Shown one piece after another: positions 1-5,762 of a stretch of 5,819 bases of DNA; the stretch's first letter is position 1; the number at the start of each line of letters is the position of its first letter. The stretch comes from Eggerthellales bacterium UBA948 (GTDB lineage: Bacteria; Actinomycetota; Coriobacteriia; Coriobacteriales; UBA8131): NCBI GenBank assembly GCA_002293265.1, contig DBCW01000041.1, positions 284 through 6,102 of the forward strand. The letters run 5' to 3'. The notes beneath the pieces were generated by a model. It ran no database searches and had not been told where the DNA came from. It saw only the letters and a program-made list of their open reading frames with translations. The translations under genes and the position numbers were made by a program.

Positions 1-1812
1 GGGTTTGTGCTTCGTCGTCTGCTGCGAAGAGCGGTGCGCCACGGTCTGCTGCTTGGTATAGAGGCACCATTTTTGCGTAATTACGTTTCTCGTATCATAG
101 AAGAGATGGGATTGGTTTACCCGGAATTGCGCGATAACCGCTCAACCATCGAGCATTACGTAAATGCCGAGGAAGAGCGCTTTAACCAGACTCTTCGCTT
201 GGGTCAAAACTATCTGGATGCCCATCTGGCGCAGCTTACCGGCGATGAGCGAGTATTGTCCGGAAAAGACGCGTTTGAACTACACGACACGTACGGTTTT
301 CCCATCGATTTGACTATCGAGATTGCCGCAGAGCTGGGAGTTGGAGTTGACCGTGAAGGCTTTGAGGCGTACATGAATGAGCAGCGCCAACGTGGTCGCG
401 ACAATGCAAACGATGATGCTTGGGGTTCTGTCGGTTCAGTATTTGGTGAGGTACTTGCAGCAAATGGTGCCACAGAGTTCATGGGTTATGTAGCCGATGA
501 ACTTGAGGCAACGATTGCAGCTATAGTCGTAGAGGCAACAGACTCTGAAGCTGCAAGCACACAGGAAAAACCGGACAAATCGCTTAGTCAGTTCTGCCAA
601 GTTGAAAGCATATCAAGCGGTCAAAAAGCCCAGATTGTCCTCGACAAAACGCCATTTTATGGTGAAAAGGGTGGTCAAGTTGGTGATATCGGTCTGATCA
701 GCACCGCCGGTGCAGTATTTAAGGTCTCAGACACAAAAATATTTGAGTCGGTAGTAACAGCGCATGTTGGTGAAGCGCAGGGCACACTTAATGTTGGTGA
801 CAAAGTGCATGCCAGCATCGATAGGCTATACCGCGAACGCATCGAGAGAAACCACACGGCAACGCACCTACTACATCAAGCGCTTCGCGATGTATTGGGC
901 GATCATGTAAAGCAAGCAGGTTCTTTGGTGGCAGCAGATCGCTTGCGCTTCGACTTTACGCACTTTGAAGCAGTCACCACAGACCAATTGAGCAAGATCG
1001 AGGCTATTGTAAATAAGGCCATCATGGAAGATATTGACACGCATGCATTTGAGACATCGCTTGAATCGGCAAGAGAAAGTGGTGTCACGGCTCTTTTTGG
1101 CGAAAAGTATGGTGATAATGTGCGTGTGCTTGAGATAGGCTCTACGTCGCGCGAACTTTGCGGTGGCACTCACGTTAAACATACAGCGGAGATTGGGTTC
1201 ATCAAGATAATCAGTGAGTCTTCGGTAGGCGCCAGTATGCGACGCATAGAGGCGCTCACCAGTTTTGACGCATTGCAGCATGTGAATCACATCGAAAGTG
1301 AATTGCGCACTGCAGCAGGTCTGCTAAAAACACCGATATTTGAGGTGCACGAAAAGATAGAGGCTCTGCAAAACCGCGTTGCCGAGCTCAATGCGGCTTT
1401 AAAGCGTCAGCAAGCTTCGGGAGCCGCTGACCAGATAGATGCTTTGGCTACTCAGGTGATTGATAACGGTTATGCTCTTGTTGTGGCTAGAATTGACGGC
1501 TCAGATATCGAAGGACTACGCGCCGCAATGGACAGTCTCCGTAACCGCTTGGGAACAGATGGCAAAGGTGTTGGCATCGTGCTTGGCGCAAAAACATCGG
1601 CAGGCACACCGGCTTTAGTAGCTGCCGGAAACAAAGAGGCTGTTGAGGCAGGTTTTGATGCCGCTGCAATAATTAAGCACATTTCGCCTGCAATCAAAGG
1701 CGGCGGAGGCGGCAAAGCGCAAATGGCTCAAGCCGGCGGCAAAGACGTAGAGGGTATAGATAAAGCTCTTGATATGGCACGCGAGTTGCTCATTGAGACC
1801 AAGAAAGATTAG
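1..1812 (+). CDS. alaS: Alanyl-tRNA synthetase, C-terminal two-thirds (5' end outside window)
   Basis: AlaRS charges tRNA-Ala with alanine in the cytoplasm and hydrolyses mischarged Ser- or Gly-tRNA-Ala. The reading frame is open from base 1 (Gly-Phe, then VLRRLLRRAVRHG), which matches the end of the catalytic/tRNA-recognition region. About 290 N-terminal residues, including the ATP-binding core, therefore lie upstream. Counting from the Val codon at 7, the editing domain shows its metal-site motifs HTATH (His283/His287, bases 853-867) and CGGTH (Cys385/His389, from base 1159), so editing looks intact. A heptad-like helix (about 425-470) leads to the C-Ala domain, with the typical glycine-rich stretch SPAIKGGGGGK (560-570) near the end. 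The GTG at 7 is an internal Val, not a start. No frameshift is visible. The identification is firm from motif order; only the 5' part is unseen. Confidence 0.97.
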   Translation, partial: GFVLRRLLRRAVRHGLLLGIEAPFLRNYVSRIIEEMGLVYPELRDNRSTIEHYVNAEEERFNQTLRLGQNYLDAHLAQLTGDERVLSGKDAFELHDTYGFPIDLTIEIAAELGVGVDREGFEAYMNEQRQRGRDNANDDAWGSVGSVFGEVLAANGATEFMGYVADELEATIAAIVVEATDSEAASTQEKPDKSLSQFCQVESISSGQKAQIVLDKTPFYGEKGGQVGDIGLISTAGAVFKVSDTKIFESVVTAHVGEAQGTLNVGDKVHASIDRLYRERIERNHTATHLLHQALRDVLGDHVKQAGSLVAADRLRFDFTHFEAVTTDQLSKIEAIVNKAIMEDIDTHAFETSLESARESGVTALFGEKYGDNVRVLEIGSTSRELCGGTHVKHTAEIGFIKIISESSVGASMRRIEALTSFDALQHVNHIESELRTAAGLLKTPIFEVHEKIEALQNRVAELNAALKRQQASGAADQIDALATQVIDNGYALVVARIDGSDIEGLRAAMDSLRNRLGTDGKGVGIVLGAKTSAGTPALVAAGNKEAVEAGFDAAAIIKHISPAIKGGGGGKAQMAQAGGKDVEGIDKALDMARELLIETKKD

Positions 1813-1845
1813 CTATTGCTTTCACAACTATAAACCGATTGATCC

Positions 1846-1890
1846 GCCCGCAACCCAATGTATTGCCCGCAACCCAATGTATTGCCCGCA
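1846..1890. repeat. 19-bp direct tandem repeat, about 2.4 copies
   Basis: The unit GCCCGCAACCCAATGTATT occurs at 1846-1864 and again without any mismatch at 1865-1883. It is followed by a 7-base partial third copy (GCCCGCA, 1884-1890). The array lies in the alaS-ruvX gap, 33 bases after the alaS stop, and directly precedes the palindrome at 1901-1920. Each full unit contains a short inverted motif, CAAT-GT-ATTG, which continues into the next copy. The perfect identity suggests recent duplication or slippage. No function can be read from it. Confidence 0.9.
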
Positions 1891-1895
1891 CCACT

Positions 1896-1926
1896 CTGTC
1901 ATTCCCGCGAAGGCGGGAATCCATAG
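1896..1926. repeat. REP/dRS3-like palindromic dispersed repeat
   Basis: ATTCCCGC (1901-1908), a GAAG loop (1909-1912) and GCGGGAAT (1913-1920) form a perfect 8-bp stem. The 20-bp core fits the ATTCCC-N8-GGGAAT pattern described for the Neisseria dRS3 repeat. The context CTGTCATTCCCGCGAAGG...GGGAATCCATAG resembles the widespread intergenic element that yields spurious peptides such as WIPAFAGMTE in translation; exactly that peptide is encoded here on the minus strand. No T-run follows on either strand, so it is not a standard intrinsic terminator, though as RNA it could fold and affect mRNA stability between alaS and ruvX. That it is present in many copies in this genome is an inference. Confidence 0.82.
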
Positions 1927-1954
1927 CAGCGAATGATGAGTATTTGGACGATCC

Positions 1955-2368
1955 ATGTCAGTTTTAGCTCTAGATATCGGTGAAAAACGTTGCGGCATCG
2001 CAGTAAGTGATGCTGCACGCAAAATAAGCATGCCTTTGAAGGTTTTGCCAATTGATGAAGTAGTCTCAGGTGCAACATCGTTTAAGCGAGTGCTTGAAGA
2101 CTATGAGGTAGATCTACTGCTGGTGGGGTTGCCGATATCACTTGACGGTGAGGAAAACCGGCAAGCACAAAGGGTAAAAACTCTGGCTGAGCAGATCTCC
2201 ATAACCCAAGGTCTGCAAGTTAAATACCAAGATGAACGGCTTTCCAGCACGCAAGCAAAACGCATCCTCAAAGAGCGAGGCTGTACTGAAAAGGAGATGC
2301 GAGGTAAAATAGACATGATTGCAGCGTCGATCTTTCTACAAACATACCTTGATACTTTAGCTGAATAA
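1955..2368 (+). CDS. ruvX: RuvX/YqgF-family RNase H-fold nuclease (putative pre-16S rRNA nuclease / Holliday junction resolvase)
   Basis: This is a 137-residue cytoplasmic nuclease of the YqgF family, whose members have been linked to 16S rRNA 5'-end maturation and to Holliday junction resolution. The length is normal for the family. The N-terminal strand LALDIGEKRCGIAVSD carries the first catalytic Asp (D7). VGLPISLDGEE (57-67) is the conserved central loop. YQDERLSS places Glu94, and KIDMIAASIFLQTYL places Asp120, completing the acidic triad. The ATG start fits because the conserved LDIG strand begins only a few residues later. The Shine-Dalgarno sequence is weak (GGA at 1946-1948). The gene follows alaS after 142 bases of repeat-rich DNA and precedes mltG by 55 bases, the same partners as in many Gram-positive genomes. 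Which of the two proposed activities is used here cannot be told from sequence. Confidence 0.95.
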   Translation: MSVLALDIGEKRCGIAVSDAARKISMPLKVLPIDEVVSGATSFKRVLEDYEVDLLLVGLPISLDGEENRQAQRVKTLAEQISITQGLQVKYQDERLSSTQAKRILKERGCTEKEMRGKIDMIAASIFLQTYLDTLAE

Positions 2369-2423
2369 TATCGGCAGTTCTCGGGTTCATTGCACTTACT
2401 ACTCATGAATGGGAATCGCTACA

Positions 2424-3998
2424 ATGCCAGAAAAGTTTACGAGACGAACTTCAGCGGAAGAAGGCTCCGCGAAGGAAAATGATAAATCGTTGTCCGACAG
2501 CAAAAGATCCACTCGCCAAGGAAGCCGGTTTAAAACATTGACAGAAGACAGCCAACATACTCAAGATCAGACCTCAGATCAAGAGCAGTCACAGTCCACC
2601 AGACGTGGCAGGCGTATGTCAGCGCGCGAGACATCATCTTTGGATGAGACCAAGAGCACCGGACGCAGCGCTGAGGAGGTACGAACATCAAGACGATCCA
2701 GAAATAATGGTGGTGCTGATAAGGCGGATAAGTCCAAAGAATCTGATGAGTTTGTTGCATACCAAGGACTTGATAATCACAAAGCGTTTAAACGCTCCGG
2801 GTCAAGGTACGCAAACCATAAACGCCAAAGTGATCGAGGCATAAAGCTGTTTAACAGCAACTCCCAAGAGCAGGAGTCAACTAACGGCGGATATCGTGGT
2901 TATGCGGTTGAAGACGTGCAAAAGAAAAACGCCCGAAGCCCGCTATTTATGGTTCTGCTGGGTGGATTAGCTGTCGTTGTAGTGGCACTTTTGGTGTTCA
3001 TAGCCTACAGCTTTATTACGAGCAACGCTTCTAATGCGGGTGGAATAACTGCGGGTGTTGAGACCGAAGTTTTCATCCCGGAAGGAGCGAGCACAACAAG
3101 TATTGCTAAAGTGCTAAAAGATGCCGGTGTGATCAGAACGGATAGCAGCTTTATTAAGGCTGTTAAGGATCGTGGTGCCGAAAGCATGCTTAAACCGGGA
3201 AAATACCAGATGACCACCGGTATGTCTGATACGGACGCAATGAACATGCTGATAAGCGGTCCGATAGTCACCGGAAACATCCTCACTGTTCCTGAAGGCT
3301 TCACATTGGAACAAACAGCAGCAAGAGTCGAAACTGTTTGCGGCATTCCTCGCGATGAGTTCATAAACGAAGCCAAATCAGCCGACAAGTATTACAACAA
3401 AGACACACAAAAGTATTGGTTCTTGCAAAATGTTTACAATAACTCGCTGGAAGGGTTTTTGTATCCAAAGACTTATACGATCCCGGAAGGTTCCAACGCT
3501 GCCTATGTTGTAGGGGTATTGCTGGATCAATTTGTGATTGAAATTGCCGGTCTGGATATGAGCCACGCAGAAAGCCACAATCTTAATATTTATGATGTGA
3601 TAACCATAGCCTCAATGGTTGAGAAAGAAACGTATACAGCTAGCGAGCGCGACAAGGTCTCCTCGGTCATCTACAATCGCTTGAAAAACAATATGAAGCT
3701 GCAGATATGTGCAACAGTAGTTTACGTGCTTGGTCCCGATGCGCGTGATTATGGGGTAAACCCGCTGCTTTATGTAGATCTTGAGGTTGAAAGTCCTTAC
3801 AACACGTATATTCATGATGGCTTACCTCCCGGACCGATTTGTTCTCCGCAGATTGCGTCAATAAAAGCCGCCGTAAATCCGGCCGAGTCCGACTTCTTGT
3901 ATTACGTTCTAACATCAACAGAAGGAACGCACACGTTTTGTGCTACCGATGAAGAGTTTGCCGCTGCAACCGCCAAATATAACGAGATATTTGGTTAG
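2424..3998 (+). CDS. mltG: Endolytic murein transglycosylase MltG (YceG-like), with long charged cytoplasmic N-terminus
   Basis: MltG cuts nascent peptidoglycan glycan strands at the outer face of the membrane and is thought to end strand elongation. From the chosen start the protein has 524 residues. Residues 1-172 are a Ser/Thr/Arg/Lys/Gln-rich, probably disordered cytoplasmic leader. Residues 173-198 (SPLFMVLLGG...VFIAYSFI) form one membrane segment with lysines and arginines before it, so the rest lies outside. FIPEGASTTSIAKVL and KPGKYQ mark the LysM-like part. ASMVEKETYTASERDKVSSV (396-415) holds the catalytic Glu400, followed by IYNRL and YNTYIHDGLPPGPI. The usual Asp in LQ(S/T)D is replaced (LQICATVVY). 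ATG 2424 is preferred because GGGAA lies 8 bases upstream. ATG 2409 (five more residues) directly follows an in-frame TGA and has no ribosome site. Older annotations call this family aminodeoxychorismate lyase, which is a misnomer. Confidence 0.95.
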   Translation: MPEKFTRRTSAEEGSAKENDKSLSDSKRSTRQGSRFKTLTEDSQHTQDQTSDQEQSQSTRRGRRMSARETSSLDETKSTGRSAEEVRTSRRSRNNGGADKADKSKESDEFVAYQGLDNHKAFKRSGSRYANHKRQSDRGIKLFNSNSQEQESTNGGYRGYAVEDVQKKNARSPLFMVLLGGLAVVVVALLVFIAYSFITSNASNAGGITAGVETEVFIPEGASTTSIAKVLKDAGVIRTDSSFIKAVKDRGAESMLKPGKYQMTTGMSDTDAMNMLISGPIVTGNILTVPEGFTLEQTAARVETVCGIPRDEFINEAKSADKYYNKDTQKYWFLQNVYNNSLEGFLYPKTYTIPEGSNAAYVVGVLLDQFVIEIAGLDMSHAESHNLNIYDVITIASMVEKETYTASERDKVSSVIYNRLKNNMKLQICATVVYVLGPDARDYGVNPLLYVDLEVESPYNTYIHDGLPPGPICSPQIASIKAAVNPAESDFLYYVLTSTEGTHTFCATDEEFAAATAKYNEIFG

Positions 3999-4028
3999 GG
4001 CTGTGCTGATGTTAGCTGAAACACTACC

Positions 4029-4526
4029 ATGCCATTTCTGACTCCTGATGATTATCTGAGTTCAGTTTTAGTCATTGAGCCCCGCGAGTTATATGACCGG
4101 GGCTTTAGGGTAGTGCTTTTGGATGTAGATAATACCTTGGTTTCAAGGGAAACTAAGGTATTGAGTCCTGAGGTGATCGCGTGGATTTCAAAGCTTAAAA
4201 AGCAAGGACTTAAGCTTTGTCTGGTATCTAATAACTGGCACAAAACTGTCTTTAAATACGCTGCTGAACTGGGAATCCCCATAGTTTACAAAGCGATGAA
4301 ACCAATGCCGTTTGCATTTATACGAGGCGCAAAAAAAGCTGGTATAATACGTGGCGAAAAAGTTGTAGTGGTTGGGGATCAGATAGTCACTGATGTGTGT
4401 GGGGCTCATCTCTTTGGAGCGTATGCAATACTGGTACGTCCTTTAGCAGTGAAAGATCTCTGGTATACGCTTTTGTTCCGTAAGCTTGAGGGATGGCTGC
4501 TTAAAGACGTGAAACCACGAAAGTGA
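4029..4526 (+). CDS. YqeG-family HAD superfamily (subclass IIIA) phosphatase
   Basis: This is a 165-residue cytoplasmic haloacid-dehalogenase-fold hydrolase. All four HAD motifs are visible: LLDVDNTLV with nucleophile Asp32 and general acid Asp34; SNN at 67-69; Lys91-Pro92 in KPMPFAF; and VVGDQIVTD with the metal-binding Asp117 and Asp122. The lack of a large cap insert and the phrases YDRGFRVVLLDVDNTL and KPMPFAFIRGAKKAG fit the YqeG family, whose substrate is not established; related eukaryotic proteins act as phosphatidylglycerophosphate phosphatases. The C-terminal end (LWYTLLFRKLEGWLLKDVKPRK) is amphipathic to basic and might touch the membrane, which is an inference. The gene starts 30 bases after mltG with no clear Shine-Dalgarno sequence, so it may depend on translation of mltG. 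Its stop codon overlaps the ribosome site of aroE. In Bacillus, yqeG also lies near aroE. Confidence 0.9.
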   Translation: MPFLTPDDYLSSVLVIEPRELYDRGFRVVLLDVDNTLVSRETKVLSPEVIAWISKLKKQGLKLCLVSNNWHKTVFKYAAELGIPIVYKAMKPMPFAFIRGAKKAGIIRGEKVVVVGDQIVTDVCGAHLFGAYAILVRPLAVKDLWYTLLFRKLEGWLLKDVKPRK

Positions 4527-4529
4527 GGA
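4525..4529 (+). promoter_or_regulatory. Ribosome binding site of aroE, overlapping the preceding stop codon
   Basis: GAGGA sits 8 bases before ATG 4538 and shares bases with the TGA stop (4524-4526) of the phosphatase gene. It decides the aroE start. The in-frame GTG at 4523 would place this ribosome site inside the gene and would add residues ahead of the conserved N-terminal strand. The arrangement suggests translational coupling of the two genes. Confidence 0.8.
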
Positions 4530-4537
4530 TTTCTTTC

Positions 4538-5488
4538 ATGCTAAAAGCCGGTTTACTTGGTTATCCTATTGATCACTCTCTGTCTCCCATTATTCATAAT
4601 CGAGCATATCGCGAGCTTGGATTGGATTGGCAGTACGATCTCTATTCGTGCCCTAATTTGGATGCCTTTTCCGAGGTTTTGGAGGCTGCAAAAAGCGCTT
4701 CAGAGCCTTTTATTGGCTTTAACATTACAACTCCATATAAGATTGCAGCTTATCAGGCAGCTGTTGAGTTTTCACATTATGCCGAGATCTCCGGCAACGC
4801 AAACATTTTAACTCTAAAGTCTGATGAGCAAGGCGGAGTTAAGTTGCTTGCAGATAATACTGACGGTAGGGGATTGGTAGGCTCTTTAAAGCATGTCGGT
4901 GCGCGCTCACTTAAAGGATCATCGGTTGTATTATGCGGCACCGGAGCCGTGGGTATGTCATCAGTAGTATCTTTGCTTGAGGAAGAAGTGGCTCAGATTA
5001 ACATATTGAGTCGCAGCGTTCAGATCTGCAATAACCAGGTTAAAGACATCGTTTCAAAAGCAACAGCTCCGGGAAATGTAATTGTCAGACATGCTCAAGA
5101 CTCGGCTGAAGAATCCGAAGTTTCTCCCGCGCCCACATCAAGTGATTCAACGAAAACCATTATTACTGTACTCGATTACAGCAGAGCAAAAGAAGTTTTG
5201 GCCTCTGCCAACTATCTCATTGATGCCACCACTGTAGGCATGAAACATGAAGACACTCCGGTAGTTCCAATCAGCGCTTTACACTCCGGTCTTGCAGTAC
5301 TTGATGTTGTGTACGGACACGGCGAGACTGCATTGCTAAAAGCCGCTCGCCAAGTTGGAGCCATAGCCCTAGATGGTCTGGATATGCTCATTGAGCAAGC
5401 GGCGCTAACGATAGAGTTTTGGGCAAAAGAGCAAGGACTGGAAGTAATGGCCCCCCGAAGTGCAATGCGCGAGGCTGCTATCTCATAA
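4538..5488 (+). CDS. aroE: Shikimate dehydrogenase (NADP-dependent, AroE family)
   Basis: AroE reduces 3-dehydroshikimate to shikimate in the cytoplasmic pathway to chorismate and the aromatic amino acids. From ATG 4538 the protein has 316 residues, longer than the usual 270-290. The substrate half shows LLGYPIDHSLSPIIHN (His13-Ser14-Leu15-Ser16-Pro17), NITTPYK with the catalytic Lys68, and DNTDGRG with Asp109. The cofactor half shows a Rossmann glycine turn, LCGTGAVGMSS (134-139 GTGAVG), which departs from the common GxGGA form, and SRS where the NADP-binding NRT often stands. ATTVGM, VLDVVYGHGETALL and DGLDMLIEQAALTIEFW complete the fold. A polar insert at about 185-207 (HAQDSAEESEVSPAPTSSDS) explains the extra length. 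The GAGGA ribosome site supports this start. The 3' end overlaps the convergent small gene by 6 nt. Confidence 0.95.
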   Translation: MLKAGLLGYPIDHSLSPIIHNRAYRELGLDWQYDLYSCPNLDAFSEVLEAAKSASEPFIGFNITTPYKIAAYQAAVEFSHYAEISGNANILTLKSDEQGGVKLLADNTDGRGLVGSLKHVGARSLKGSSVVLCGTGAVGMSSVVSLLEEEVAQINILSRSVQICNNQVKDIVSKATAPGNVIVRHAQDSAEESEVSPAPTSSDSTKTIITVLDYSRAKEVLASANYLIDATTVGMKHEDTPVVPISALHSGLAVLDVVYGHGETALLKAARQVGAIALDGLDMLIEQAALTIEFWAKEQGLEVMAPRSAMREAAIS

Positions 5489-5737
5489 AGTACTGATTAC
5501 ATCTTGAATTGCGCATACGGCCTTGTCGGGTTCATTGACGTTAAAGGCAAGCTCTATGCACTCATGTTCTGTGGGTTCGCCATTTATAATCGGGCAGTAG
5601 GGGTGTTTAAACCTAACGACCACGTTAGTCTCTTTCCAGACATTAAGTGCAATCAGGTTACCGGGTACTCCCGGGTCAGTCTCAATAGTTTTGTTTATTT
5701 TGCACTCGCGTTTTTTTGCACTCACACTTTCGATCAT
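5483..5737 (-). CDS. Small unrecognised protein with His/Cys cluster (84 aa)
   Basis: I do not recognise the family. The start at 5737 was chosen because GGAG lies six bases upstream on the minus strand; a further in-frame ATG at 5770 has no ribosome site. The protein has 84 residues, no signal peptide and no membrane segment, and looks soluble and cytoplasmic. It has four cysteines (12, 48, 60, 75). Two of them sit in HPYCPIINGEPTEHEC, giving His45-x2-Cys48-x9-His58-x-Cys60, a spacing that could bind a metal ion, although this is inference only. A beta-rich middle (NLIALNVWKETNVVVRFKH) is followed by a hydrophobic amphipathic end (AVCAIQDVISTL). It converges on aroE, with the two stop codons overlapping, and belongs to a transcription unit beginning near or beyond the right edge. 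That it is a real gene rests on its ribosome site, its length and its exact fit against aroE. Confidence 0.6.
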   Translation of the reverse strand: MIESVSAKKRECKINKTIETDPGVPGNLIALNVWKETNVVVRFKHPYCPIINGEPTEHECIELAFNVNEPDKAVCAIQDVISTL

Positions 5738-5743
5738 TTGCGT

Positions 5744-5747
5744 CTCC
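5744..5747 (-). promoter_or_regulatory. Ribosome binding site of the small minus-strand gene
   Basis: Read on the minus strand this is GGAG, separated by ACGCAA from ATG 5737-5735. The spacing is good and it is the main reason to prefer the 84-residue form over the 95-residue one. Confidence 0.6.
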
Positions 5748-5762
5748 ACAAAAATCGTGTGG
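5746..5762 (-). promoter_or_regulatory. Small hairpin next to and partly covering the ribosome site
   Basis: On the minus strand CCACA (5762-5758), a seven-base loop and TGTGG (5750-5746) can form a 5-bp stem. Its last two G residues are also the first two of the GGAG ribosome site. It is short and may be chance. It would matter only if the transcript begins upstream of it. Confidence 0.25.

Noticed and set aside
871..1290. Minus-strand 139-residue open frame opposite alaS
   Set aside because: It lies wholly opposite the conserved editing domain, shows no family features, and overlaps another antisense frame of the same kind, so it is a shadow.
1846..1890. CRISPR array remnant
   Set aside because: The 19-bp units are directly adjacent with no spacers between them, so this is an ordinary tandem repeat.
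1901..1920. Intrinsic terminator for alaS
   Set aside because: The stem is strong and GC-rich, but CCATAG follows on the plus strand and GACAGA on the minus strand, with no T-run. A repeat element explains it better.
1828..2031. Minus-strand 67-residue open frame across the alaS-ruvX gap
   Set aside because: Its middle, WIPAFAGMTE, is the well-known spurious translation of the palindromic repeat, its tail is the 19-bp tandem repeat, and its start lies inside ruvX.
2409..2423. Alternative mltG start at 2409
   Set aside because: It immediately follows an in-frame TGA and lacks a ribosome site, while ATG 2424 has GGGAA at a suitable distance. The five extra residues change nothing of importance.
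2605..2844. Plus-strand 79-residue open frame within mltG
   Set aside because: It is an out-of-frame reading of the low-complexity mltG leader with no independent start signal.
4523..4537. GTG start for aroE overlapping the phosphatase stop
   Set aside because: ATG 4538 has GAGGA at 8 nt and begins right at the conserved N-terminal strand; the GTG has no upstream ribosome site.
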